DNA of 21,481 bases, from contig MHRQ01000023.1 in assembly GCA_001821015.1 (NCBI GenBank), forward strand, positions 1-21,481, read 5' to 3'. The stretch's first letter is position 1. Every line of letters starts with the position of its first letter. Both the position numbers and the translations under genes were made by a program. The notes below the pieces were generated by a model. The model saw only the letters and a list, made by a program, of their open reading frames with translations, had not been told where the DNA came from and made no database searches. Shown here one piece after another: positions 12,974-19,906 of the stretch. This DNA is from Candidatus Taylorbacteria bacterium RIFCSPHIGHO2_02_FULL_46_13 (GTDB taxonomy: Bacteria; Patescibacteriota; Minisyncoccia; Phycocordibacterales; DSPV01).

Positions 12974-14550
12974 TGCAATACTTGATTCTCTTTTTTAGTG
13001 TACTGAATGTCCTCTTGGGGGTTATTATTCTGATACACAGTAAACATGAAAAAGACAACGTTACCTTTTTAGCGTTTGCTTTTTCCGCAAGTATTTGGAC
13101 ATTTAATAACTTTTATTTGAGATTGAATCCTGAGGTTTCTACTATCCGTATTTCTTATGGTTTGGGAATTATTGTTGCTACCGCTGGCTTAGTTTGGTCA
13201 TACTTTTTCCTCAAGAAAGAATTACCTAACTTTGTAAAGGTCCTTATTTTTCCTGTTTCTGTTGTTTTTTTCCTAGTCACACTTTTCTCTAATCGCATTG
13301 TCGAAGATATATATTCAGTTGAACAGTTTGGGTATGAAGGTAAGTTGGGAGTTTGGTTTAATTTCTACTCGGCTTACTTTTCAATCATCATTATTTTAAT
13401 TGTTTACAATTTCATTAAACAATTGCTAATAGAGAAGGATCCGTCGAGACAAAGTCAGATTTGGTATGTATTGGGCGGTGCTTTTTTCTTTTCTTTGGTT
13501 TCTTCCACTGTTAGTTTCCTTATTCCTACGTTCTTCCATACTCTGCGTTATACCATTTTAGATAATCTAAGTTTTTCAATTTTTCTTATTTGTATTGGGT
13601 ATGCAATTTTGAAGTACCACCTTTTCAACATCAAGGTGATTGTCACCGAACTATTTGTTTTCTCACTTTGGAGTGTCATTTTGATAAGAACAACCACTTC
13701 CTATAATTTACAAGATCTTTTGATAAACAGTGGGTTGCTTATTCTCACTATCGTTGTTGGCGCATTCTTAATTAAAAGTGTCATTAGAGAAGTAGAACAG
13801 CGGGAGAAGATTCAGGTGTTGGCGAAGGATTTGGAGGAGACGAATGATCGGCAGGAAAAGCTGATTCACTTTGTGGGACATGAAGTGAAGGGGTATTTGA
13901 CGAAGGGGGAGTATGCCTTCTCGGAGATGGTGGATGGGGACTTCGGGACGCTTCCTCCAGAGACAAAGATATTGAGCACCAATGCGCTTTCCGAAATGAG
14001 GAAAGGGGTGAAGGCGGTTACTGATATTCTCAAGGCGGCGAATCTCAAACGGGGGACGGTTACCTATGACAAGAAACCCGTTGATCTAAGAGATGTGGTG
14101 CGTGAAGAAATAATTAAACTTTCACCGCAAGCAAAAGAAAAAGGGCTCGCGCTGACTGCCGATATTGAACGCCCCGGAAATTATACAGTCAATCTTGACC
14201 AGTCGCAGTTTGGAGAGCATGTCATCAGGAATTTGATAGACAATTCTATTAAGTACACGCCAACGGGGTCTGTGGCAGTGAGGGTTTCAAATAAAGACGG
14301 CAAAGTAATTTTCTCTGTGAAGGACACAGGGGTGGGGATTACTGACGAGGATCGCGCGCACCTTTTCATCGAAGGTGGTACCGGCAAAGATTCTCTCAAG
14401 ATTAACGTTCACTCCACCGGCTACGGTCTTTATATCGCAAAAACTTTGGTGGAAGCTCACAATGGGAAAATTCGGGTTGAATCAGAAGGGAAGGGTAAGG
14501 GCTCTACATTCTTTGTGGAGTTGCCTGCCGCTAACAGCCCTTCGGTTTAA
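12973..14550 (+). CDS. Membrane sensor histidine kinase, 7TM-type input
   Basis: A 525-residue kinase. The N-terminal about 270 residues hold roughly nine hydrophobic segments; the first seven resemble the HisKA_7TM sensor region, ending with YAILKYHLFNIKV near 210-222. A short coiled linker follows, then the phosphoacceptor His303 in HFVGHEVKG, N-box RNLIDNSIKY (Asn424), G1 DTGVG (451-455) and G2 STGYGLYIAK (481-490). No response regulator is in the window. The sensor part is AT-rich and the kinase part from about 13795 is richer in G, suggesting a domain swap. Its 3' end is repeated as fragments at 17565, 18121 and 18729. Confidence 0.92.
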   Translation: MQYLILFFSVLNVLLGVIILIHSKHEKDNVTFLAFAFSASIWTFNNFYLRLNPEVSTIRISYGLGIIVATAGLVWSYFFLKKELPNFVKVLIFPVSVVFFLVTLFSNRIVEDIYSVEQFGYEGKLGVWFNFYSAYFSIIIILIVYNFIKQLLIEKDPSRQSQIWYVLGGAFFFSLVSSTVSFLIPTFFHTLRYTILDNLSFSIFLICIGYAILKYHLFNIKVIVTELFVFSLWSVILIRTTTSYNLQDLLINSGLLILTIVVGAFLIKSVIREVEQREKIQVLAKDLEETNDRQEKLIHFVGHEVKGYLTKGEYAFSEMVDGDFGTLPPETKILSTNALSEMRKGVKAVTDILKAANLKRGTVTYDKKPVDLRDVVREEIIKLSPQAKEKGLALTADIERPGNYTVNLDQSQFGEHVIRNLIDNSIKYTPTGSVAVRVSNKDGKVIFSVKDTGVGITDEDRAHLFIEGGTGKDSLKINVHSTGYGLYIAKTLVEAHNGKIRVESEGKGKGSTFFVELPAANSPSV

Positions 14551-14608
14551 TATGCTAATATTATTAACATGAAATCTTGGAAACATTGGCCATATTGGTT
14601 GAGAGGGG
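14411..14608 (+). repeat. Repeat unit R (kinase 3' end, spacer, start of small membrane gene), parent copy
   Basis: This stretch, from codons for TGYGLYIAK to the first residues of the small membrane protein (MKSWKHWPYWL), recurs nearly unchanged at 18729-18957, including the non-coding spacer ATGCTAATATTATTAACATG. That copy carries a 35-nt palindrome and a few substitutions. Confidence 0.85.
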
Positions 14609-14871
14609 TGGCTCTATTGTTGATTCTTGATCTCCCACTGATTTTGAATTCATTTCTAGGATCAGATTTCGCCTTCATTCTGTGGCCATTAACAATACCT
14701 ATGTGGCCTATACTCTGGTTAGTTGGCTTGCCTTATACTCTGCTTGGTATCAACTTAAACTTACCAATATTTACTCAACAAATAGTAGTTCTGCTTGCTG
14801 CTATTTCAGTTGGGATAATATTAGGTTCAGTTTACGGTAAAATCAAATCAAAAAAACAGAGTTCACTTTAG
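14569..14871 (+). CDS. Small membrane protein, MKSWKHWPYW family, copy 1
   Basis: A 100-residue protein with about three hydrophobic segments (about 13-32, 36-58 and 67-90) and a basic tail. The first 13 residues (MKSWKHWPYWLRG) are the same as in the protein at 18919, but the rest diverges, so the shared start comes from the repeated DNA block rather than from overall conservation. It follows the kinase stop by 18 nt. Its last codons lie inside the terminator of the convergent lipase gene. Function unknown. Confidence 0.7.
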   Translation: MKSWKHWPYWLRGVALLLILDLPLILNSFLGSDFAFILWPLTIPMWPILWLVGLPYTLLGINLNLPIFTQQIVVLLAAISVGIILGSVYGKIKSKKQSSL

Positions 14872-14881
14872 TGAACTCTGT
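14849..14881 (-). terminator. Terminator of the first lipase-like gene
   Basis: ACAGAGTTCAC (14856-14866) pairs with GTGAACTCTGT (14871-14881) around TTTA. On the minus strand a run of seven T follows the stem. It lies within the 3' codons of the small membrane protein gene. Confidence 0.85.
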
Positions 14882-14899
14882 GAAGTATTGTGCAAAGAA

Positions 14900-17422
14900 C
14901 TAATAAGCTGCAACCGCGCGGTAGAACCGCTTGGGTGCGTTTGAAGAACCGACATCAACAAAACGAACAATCCCGTTTGTGTTGACCAAGAGAGCTATAG
15001 CATCCCAATTAACGAGGTTGGTCGAGGCTTCAACCATATAAATGAAGCCCGACTGGCCTGTTAATTGGGACACTCGCAAACCGTCACTTACATTTGTAGT
15101 GACAGATAGTCTAAACGGCTGACTTACGCCAGAAAAGCCAAACGCCGTATTTGTAATAACGGTACTTGATTGGATATTCGTAAATGAATCCATTCGAAAC
15201 CCGAGCATATGACTGCTGTTGGCGAGGGCATTCGGGAACTTGAACATATAATGTTGAAGTCCGGGTTGAACCGCTCGTTCATCCACAGTTCCAATCATGT
15301 TCGTGTCCCAATACACCGTCAACAATCCTGCTCCATTAGTACCCTCGAATTTTGCTTCGAAGGAAACAAGGTTGGCAGAGTTGGTGAGAGTAACGAATGT
15401 CGCAAGCCATGCCGGCGAGCCAGGCGTTAGTTTGATACCGTAACCATTCTTTTGAATTACACCCGTGGTGCTTTGCTGTGAAGGCAAGTTCGAGAAATCT
15501 GCCTTGGGACCAATGACCGCGGGCGTTGTCTGGTATAGTCCCTGACCGCAGTGCGGTCCGAGCGGCGGTTTGAGTATTTTGAGCGAATTGATTCCGGGAG
15601 GATAATTGGCAAGTGCAAAAGCCCAATTGCCTCCTTCCTTGCTTAAGGGAAACCCGAAACCTTCCGAGTCGGGTTGAGTGGACGGCGGAATGGTGTTCGC
15701 GTAGAAGACGTGGGCCCACGCGTGAGATGAGTTTATAGTCTCCGAGCAACGCTTTAGTGTAATCCCAGATGGAGTACTGAAGTAGGTCCACGCCTGATCT
15801 TCGCTATCCATTCGTGTCACATCAACATTGTATGTGTACTCCAATGGACCCTCTGTAAACTGCCACGCTTCGCCTCCGGTCAAAAGATCGTGCGCGAAAT
15901 AATTCTCCGCCCAATCTGCACCTTCTCCATACCATGTGACACCCAAGCGACCAAAACCAACGAACGGATCTAAGAAGGTCTCGTGAATAATCGTTGCGGA
16001 CGAACCATTAGCAGAATCTTTAATGACATCAGTGGCAGCTTGGATAAGGGCCGAACCGGCACTGTGTGCGATGAAGTGAATACGATCCCATCTATCCATT
16101 GCTAGGCATTCACCAAGTTTCTTACCCTCCTCTTTTCCCTGCTCAAGAGCATCACTTGGAATGAATTTCCAAGATTTTTCCACCCATTTGTAGCTACAGA
16201 CTTTCCACCTGCTCAGTCCTTGGCTAGTCAAGTAACTATTGATGGCACTTGCCATACTATCTACCCAGACAGGATCGGGGGGTGATAAGGGGTTTAGCTC
16301 CCTGGAAGTCCACCCATGCGTCACCACAATCAGGCTGTCCTTGCCGGGTTCTTTGTTTGGGCAAGTGCCGTATGTAGGTTGTGGGGGTTGTGTTTCAATC
16401 GCTTGTTTCCATCCAAATGGAAGCGGATCAAGTCGGAGCGCGTGATAATTACCTAATGTTTGAGATGACCACCCAGTAGCGGCAATCTGCCCCGAGTCGT
16501 TTATTGCATTAACACCCGCTATTGTCCACTCTGAAGGATAGATGAGATCGTTCAAGTCATACGTCATGCCGTTCGAGTACAAGTAACTGTGATAATTAGT
16601 GGATCGGCTGATTGCTACCTGGCCTGCAGAGTTTATTCCCACCCCGAAGACCGTGGGTGGGCCGTTGTCACCCGTTATATTGAGATCTTGTATTACCCCT
16701 GCCGAGTACACGAAGACGTGATACCCAGCATTACCAGCAGTGTAGGCTTCACCAACCACTTTACCACTGGCGTTTATTCCATATGATTGACCTCTATTTC
16801 CACCCAATGTACCAAGGTCTTGCATCATTCCATTTGAGTACAAAAAGGGCATGCTTAAGGTGTTGGAGCTGGTATTAATGAAGAATGTGCCGGTTACTTG
16901 GCCGCTATCGTTGATTCCGACAGCAGTGCTTGAGTTACCAAGTGTGTGGATGTCTACCAAAGAACCAGCCGAGTAGAGATACGCATGCCAGCCACCAGGA
17001 GTGGAGAAGGAGCCGACTATTTGGCCGCTGTTGTTGATTGCGTAAGCGTCGCTCGTACCCGATACGCCACTCAAGGTACCAAGGTCTTGCATCATTCCAT
17101 TTGAGTACAGGAAGGCGTAGTAAGAGTTGCCACTCGAGTAGTTTCCGACTATCTGGCTGTTGTCGTTGATTCCATTAGCGTAACTCGTCAAACCACCCAA
17201 TGTACCAAGGTCTTGCATCATTCCATTTGAGTACAAGAAGGCGTGTGTCCAGCCACTATCTGTACCGGCGCAGCCTACCACTTGGCCGATGGAGTTTATT
17301 CCCTTAGCGTAACTTAGGTTCCCTCCTAGTGTGCCAAGGTCAACGACTTGATAAGTCGGAACTTGCCCTTCAGTTAATGTTGCTGTCCACAGTAACACCG
17401 CTAGTGTCAGTTTTGTGTTCAT
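14900..17422 (-). CDS. Secreted protein: HAF-repeat propeller plus lipase-like hydrolase plus Verrucomicrobiota-style C-terminus
   Basis: An 840-residue exported protein. A signal peptide (about 1-19) is followed by about seven HAF-type repeats (DLGTLGG...GIN..GQVVG, about 24-330) that probably form a beta-propeller. Next comes an alpha/beta hydrolase domain (about 362-580) with VVTHGW, nucleophile Ser454 in AHSAG, likely Asp485 in FLDP and His567 in SSHAW. The rest is a beta-sandwich region and a C-terminus (ASTNLVNWD ... KRFYRAVAAY) of a kind common in large exported proteins of Verrucomicrobiota. A lipase or esterase role fits the triad; the substrate is unknown. A homolog at 19907 shares the lipase and C-terminal parts. 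The ATG has no close ribosome binding site (TAGGAG lies about 28 nt upstream). Confidence 0.85.
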   Translation of the reverse strand: MNTKLTLAVLLWTATLTEGQVPTYQVVDLGTLGGNLSYAKGINSIGQVVGCAGTDSGWTHAFLYSNGMMQDLGTLGGLTSYANGINDNSQIVGNYSSGNSYYAFLYSNGMMQDLGTLSGVSGTSDAYAINNSGQIVGSFSTPGGWHAYLYSAGSLVDIHTLGNSSTAVGINDSGQVTGTFFINTSSNTLSMPFLYSNGMMQDLGTLGGNRGQSYGINASGKVVGEAYTAGNAGYHVFVYSAGVIQDLNITGDNGPPTVFGVGINSAGQVAISRSTNYHSYLYSNGMTYDLNDLIYPSEWTIAGVNAINDSGQIAATGWSSQTLGNYHALRLDPLPFGWKQAIETQPPQPTYGTCPNKEPGKDSLIVVTHGWTSRELNPLSPPDPVWVDSMASAINSYLTSQGLSRWKVCSYKWVEKSWKFIPSDALEQGKEEGKKLGECLAMDRWDRIHFIAHSAGSALIQAATDVIKDSANGSSATIIHETFLDPFVGFGRLGVTWYGEGADWAENYFAHDLLTGGEAWQFTEGPLEYTYNVDVTRMDSEDQAWTYFSTPSGITLKRCSETINSSHAWAHVFYANTIPPSTQPDSEGFGFPLSKEGGNWAFALANYPPGINSLKILKPPLGPHCGQGLYQTTPAVIGPKADFSNLPSQQSTTGVIQKNGYGIKLTPGSPAWLATFVTLTNSANLVSFEAKFEGTNGAGLLTVYWDTNMIGTVDERAVQPGLQHYMFKFPNALANSSHMLGFRMDSFTNIQSSTVITNTAFGFSGVSQPFRLSVTTNVSDGLRVSQLTGQSGFIYMVEASTNLVNWDAIALLVNTNGIVRFVDVGSSNAPKRFYRAVAAY

Positions 17423-17564
17423 AATCAGAGTATTCAGTTTTCAATGTTCTCCTATTGTTTCAAACCACGCTCACACGAGCAGGTTTTGCTAGGGCATACC
17501 CTACGCTAAACCAAAAAGTTTTTCAACATACGTGCCGTTATGGCCGACTTTTCATCGTGTCGTA

Positions 17565-17582
17565 GAGTTGCCTGCTGTGTAA
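17565..17582 (+). pseudogene. Remnant of kinase 3' end (last codons E-L-P-A-V-stop)
   Basis: GAGTTGCCTGCTGTGTAA matches the end of the kinase gene (VELPAA...) and ends in its own stop. It stands directly upstream of the first hicB-hicA module, in the same relation as the larger remnants at 18121 and 18729. Being only 18 nt, it is suggestive rather than certain. Confidence 0.5.
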
Positions 17583-17596
17583 AATTGCGATATGCT
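17568..17596 (+). promoter_or_regulatory. Promoter of hicB-hicA module 1
   Basis: TTGCCT (17568-17573, inside the kinase-tail remnant), 17 nt, TATGCT (17591-17596), then ATG 6 nt later. It implies a nearly leaderless mRNA. Confidence 0.5.
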
Positions 17597-17602
17597 TCAA
17601 AC

Positions 17603-17842
17603 ATGAAAAGAAGAATGAAAATTTATGAATTTCCTGTGGTAATAGAGAAAGAGCAGAAGGGAGCATATTTTGTCTATGCGCCATCATTGCAGGGTTGCTA
17701 CACTCAAGGAAAGACGCTTGCGGAAGCCCTTAGTAACATAAAGGAGGCCATTGAGCTTCATATTGAGGACCGTCTCGCCGAAGGCGAGCGGGTGCCGAAT
17801 CGCAGGCCAGTCAGTTTTTCTTCAATAGAAGTTGTCGCATAA
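17603..17842 (+). CDS. hicB: HicB-family antitoxin, module 1
   Basis: A 79-residue protein with the partial-RNase-H fold typical of HicB: FPVVIEKEQKGAYFVYAPSLQGCYTQG, then the helix LAEALSNIKEAIELHIED. There is no C-terminal DNA-binding domain, so it is a short HicB type. The ATG at 17603 lies 6 nt after the -10; an open frame upstream to 17540 would overlap the promoter and the kinase remnant, so it is rejected. The hicA gene follows after 5 nt. HicB neutralises the HicA RNase. Confidence 0.85.
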   Translation: MKRRMKIYEFPVVIEKEQKGAYFVYAPSLQGCYTQGKTLAEALSNIKEAIELHIEDRLAEGERVPNRRPVSFSSIEVVA

Positions 17843-17847
17843 TCGCA

Positions 17848-18066
17848 ATGTCGAAGCTCCCAAGGGCCAGAGAAGTCATCTCCGTAATTAAAAGACGGGG
17901 ATTCTTTTTCTCCCGCCAAAAGGGAGGTCACGCCATTTACAAAAATGCCGAAGGAAAGAGAGTCACGGTTCCGATTCATGGTGGGAGGCAAATCATCGCC
18001 TCTGTCTTTAATCAAATACTCAACGACCTCGGCATAACCGCAGAGGAGTTTTGGAAAACAAAGTAG
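17848..18066 (+). CDS. hicA: HicA-family mRNA interferase toxin, module 1
   Basis: A 72-residue protein with a double-stranded-RNA-binding-like fold. It starts SKLPRAREVISVIKRRGF and has the catalytic histidine in RQKGGHAIY (His28), then the VTVPIHGG strand. HicA toxins bind and cut mRNA. It is paired with the hicB gene upstream (gene order hicB-hicA). Length is normal for the family. Confidence 0.88.
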   Translation: MSKLPRAREVISVIKRRGFFFSRQKGGHAIYKNAEGKRVTVPIHGGRQIIASVFNQILNDLGITAEEFWKTK

Positions 18067-18120
18067 CAGGTTCTCGGGTGGAGCGGAGATATCAGTGAGT
18101 TAAGTAAGTGATTTGTTCAA

Positions 18121-18213
18121 GAAATTGTGGTTGCTCACGATGGAAAAATTTGGGTTGAATCAGAAGGCAAGGGCAAGGGCTCTACATTTTTTGTTGAGTT
18201 GCCTGGGGTATAG
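18121..18213 (+). pseudogene. Histidine-kinase 3' fragment, between the two hicBA modules
   Basis: The frame reads EIVVAHDGKIWVESEGKGKG, then STFFVELPGV and a stop at 18211-18213. It matches the last 30 or so residues of the kinase at 12973 (VEAHNGKIRVESEGKGKGSTFFVELPA). No kinase 5' part is present. It lies 54 nt after hicA 1 and 68 nt before hicB 2. Confidence 0.85.
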
Positions 18214-18246
18214 GTCAATTCTTGAAGGTATTATGCTACGATGCGG

Positions 18247-18274
18247 TTGATTCTAACCCAGTTTTTGCTATTAT
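18247..18274 (+). promoter_or_regulatory. Promoter of hicB-hicA module 2
   Basis: TTGATT (18247-18252), 16 nt, TATTAT (18269-18274), then 7 nt to ATG 18282. The AGGT between -10 and ATG is shared with the promoters at 6295, 10664 and 19526. Confidence 0.5.
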
Positions 18275-18281
18275 AGGTAAT

Positions 18282-18518
18282 ATGAAAAAAGGACTGAATA
18301 AATTATCATATACCGTTGTTTTTGCCGCGGCAGAAGAAGGTGGCTACACTGCGACCGTCCCCGCTTTGCCCGGTTGCATTTCTGAAGGCGACACGTTTGA
18401 GCAAGCAAAGAAAAATATCGCCGAAGCGATTGGACTTTATCTTGAAGTGACAAAACCGAAAGATCGGGCATCAGGACTTGCCGATTTTGTTATTGCTCCA
18501 GTGAGTGTGAGTGCGTAG
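18282..18518 (+). CDS. hicB: HicB-family antitoxin, module 2
   Basis: A 78-residue short HicB: YTVVFAAAEEGGYTATVPAL, PGCISEG, then the helix FEQAKKNIAEAIGLYLEV. No DNA-binding domain. Start at 18282 is chosen because the promoter lies just upstream; an upstream start at 18222 would overlap it. The hicA ATG follows the stop by one base, so translation is likely coupled. Sequence is clearly different from module 1, so this is not a recent duplicate. Confidence 0.87.
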   Translation: MKKGLNKLSYTVVFAAAEEGGYTATVPALPGCISEGDTFEQAKKNIAEAIGLYLEVTKPKDRASGLADFVIAPVSVSA

Positions 18519-18519
18519 C

Positions 18520-18714
18520 ATGGCAAAATTACCACAGCTTACGTCCGCGCAAGTTGAAAAACTGTTGCTCAAGCTAGGGTTCATTTTCAAAAGGCAAAAA
18601 GGGAGTCACCGTATTTATATAAAGGATGGAGTTGTTATTACTGTTCCATTTCGTAAAAAGCCGATAAAGAAGGGAACACTGGGGGCAATTTTGAAACAAG
18701 CAGGATTAAGATAA
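18520..18714 (+). CDS. hicA: HicA-family mRNA interferase toxin, module 2
   Basis: A 64-residue HicA: AKLPQLTSAQVEKLLLKLGF, then RQKGSHRIY with the catalytic His30, then VVITVPFRKKPIKKGTLGAI and a short final helix. The ATG at 18520 is preferred to a GTG at 18511 because it matches the family start and sits one base after the hicB stop. An upstream-truncated kinase tail begins 15 nt after its stop. Confidence 0.88.
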   Translation: MAKLPQLTSAQVEKLLLKLGFIFKRQKGSHRIYIKDGVVITVPFRKKPIKKGTLGAILKQAGLR

Positions 18715-18728
18715 ATGAATTCCGCAAA

Positions 18729-18900
18729 GATACCGGCTACGGTCTTTATATCGCAAAGACTCTCGTGGAAGCTCACGATGGAAAAATTTGGGTTGAGCCC
18801 CGAAGCAAAGCATAGCTTGCGACGGGGCAGGTCAGAAGGGAAAGGCAAAGGTTCAACATTTTTGGTTGAGTTGCCTGCCGCTAACAGTCCTTCGGTTTAA
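18729..18900 (+). pseudogene. Histidine-kinase 3' fragment carrying a 35-nt palindromic insertion
   Basis: Matches the parent kinase from TGYGLYIAKTLVEAH to the end SFV-type tail (VELPAANSPSV, stop at 18898-18900). The insertion at 18797-18831 breaks the frame. The frame from 18715 reads the first part out of phase and the second part in phase, so it is not a real gene. The downstream spacer and the start of the small membrane gene are also copied. Confidence 0.85.
18797..18831. repeat. Small palindromic insertion
   Basis: 35 nt replace a single A of the parent sequence. The insertion has GCCCCG/CGGGGC ends and an inner AAGC/GCTT pairing, so it can fold as a hairpin with a bulge. It looks like a miniature REP- or MITE-like element; no target-site duplication is evident. 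Confidence 0.6.
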
Positions 18901-18918
18901 TATGCTAATATTCTTAAC

Positions 18919-19218
18919 ATGAAATCTTGGAAACACTGGCCATATTGGTTACGGGGCGGGGTGATGGGGGGAGGGGTAGCTTTGGTGTTGGCCATCTTAG
19001 CTTTGTCATGTGAGAAATTCTTTGATTTTAAGAATCCAGGCGGGCTGCCTATTATATGTCTTCCGCTTGAACTCGTATGGACGCCAACTTTATTTCTATC
19101 TATATCAAGTACTCTAGAAACTTATTTTGTGCTTCCGACACTAGCATGGTTTATCATTGGCTCTCTCATCGGTCTTTTAGTGGAACATATCAAGTTAAAG
19201 AAAAGAGCTCACCATTAG
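18919..19218 (+). CDS. Small membrane protein, MKSWKHWPYW family, copy 2
   Basis: A 99-residue protein with about three hydrophobic segments and a basic tail (KLKKRAHH). It has the same first 13 residues as the protein at 14569 and a similar topology, but otherwise differs. It follows the kinase fragment at the same distance (18 nt) as in the parent unit, and its 3' end overlaps the terminator of the lipase remnant. Function unknown. Confidence 0.7.
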   Translation: MKSWKHWPYWLRGGVMGGGVALVLAILALSCEKFFDFKNPGGLPIICLPLELVWTPTLFLSISSTLETYFVLPTLAWFIIGSLIGLLVEHIKLKKRAHH

Positions 19219-19228
19219 AGTGAGCTCT
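19204..19228 (-). terminator. Terminator of the lipase remnant
   Basis: AGAGCTCAC (19204-19212) pairs with GTGAGCTCT (19220-19228). On the minus strand TTTTCTTT follows. Same position relative to the flanking genes as at 14849 and 19831. Confidence 0.75.
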
Positions 19229-19247
19229 GCAGAGAACGAGGAACTAA

Positions 19248-19480
19248 TTAAGGTGTGGTTGCGCGATAAAATCGGGTAGCCGCATTTGTTGAACTGATAT
19301 CTATAAAGTCAACAACACCATTCGTGTTTACAAGGAACATAATTGGATTCCAATCAACCATATTAGTGGAAGTCTCAAGACTATAGGTGAACCCCGCCTG
19401 TCCATTCAACTGGTGCACTTGCAGACCGTTAACGGTATTGGTAGTTATTGTCAGCGAAAATGGCTAGCTTATTCCCGCGA
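19248..19480 (-). pseudogene. C-terminal remnant of a third lipase-like protein
   Basis: Reading from TAA at 19248 upward gives ...PFSLTITTNTVNGLQVHQLN ... GFTYSLETSTNMVDW ... ATRFYRATTP, which matches the C-termini of the two lipase-like proteins. Just before PFSL the frame reads GIS-stop where the relatives have GVSQ, so a Gln codon has become TAG. Beyond about 19485 similarity ends. No start is present, so this is a dead gene end. Confidence 0.85.
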
Positions 19481-19525
19481 TAAATATCCACAGGGCACTA
19501 TATTCTGGTTTTGGAATTAAACGGT

Positions 19526-19531
19526 TATAAT
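19526..19531 (+). promoter_or_regulatory. -10 element of the third small membrane gene
   Basis: TATAAT followed by TCAGGT and ATG 19538. A leaderless start is implied. A start at 19511 in the same frame would place the promoter inside the gene. Confidence 0.55.
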
Positions 19532-19537
19532 TCAGGT

Positions 19538-19828
19538 ATGCGATTCATCAAGCGTTATAAAAATGTTTATCTATCGCTGGCATCTTATATAATTGCTCTA
19601 TCAAGCTATTTTTACTTGTTGTTTATCCCAAATATATCACCAGCTTTTGTATATAGCCCCACTTTGGTTTTAATTCTCATAGGGATATTGTTTGCGTATA
19701 TAAGCAATAAATCCAAGGAGTCATCATGGGCGGGTAATCTTCTTATGGCTATCGGTATTCTAATTCTGTTATTTCCTTTCTATGCCATACCGCTGGCAAT
19801 GTTGCTTGATTTTATATTCATCAAGTAA
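19538..19828 (+). CDS. Small membrane protein, unrelated N-terminus
   Basis: A 96-residue protein (MRFIKRYKNVYLSL...) with about three hydrophobic segments (15-33, 38-56, 69-94). It takes the place of the MKSWKHWPYW protein in the third 'membrane protein - terminator - lipase' unit. The ATG lies 6 nt after the -10. It has no recognised domain; the function is unknown. Confidence 0.65.
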   Translation: MRFIKRYKNVYLSLASYIIALSSYFYLLFIPNISPAFVYSPTLVLILIGILFAYISNKSKESSWAGNLLMAIGILILLFPFYAIPLAMLLDFIFIK

Positions 19829-19830
19829 AA

Positions 19831-19854
19831 AGAGCTTGTCCGAAGACAAGCTCT
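19831..19854 (-). terminator. Terminator of the second lipase-like gene
   Basis: AGAGCTTGTC and GACAAGCTCT form a 10-bp stem with a CGAA loop. On the minus strand TTTTTAC follows. About 50 nt separate it from the lipase stop at 19907. Confidence 0.85.
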
Positions 19855-19906
19855 GTGTAATTCCTAACCACCATGGGTGTTTAGGCTATGAAGAACTGTG
19901 AAAGAA

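Noticed and set aside
15336..15791. Minus-strand 151-codon frame inside the lipase gene
   Set aside because: Same-strand alternative frame of a well-supported gene; no motif.
16800..17340. Repeated stretches that might suggest a CRISPR array
   Set aside because: The repeats are coding (YSNGMMQDLGTLGG units) with uneven spacing, explained by HAF repeats.
17540..17602. Extended start of hicB 1
   Set aside because: The extension covers the promoter and the kinase remnant; family similarity begins after 17603.
17776..17796. CTCGCC/GGCGAG palindrome as a possible mobile repeat
   Set aside because: It encodes the usual RLAEGE segment of HicB and needs no other explanation.
18715..18900. 61-codon frame after hicA 2
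   Set aside because: It is the out-of-phase reading of a kinase fragment, restored to phase by the 35-nt insertion.
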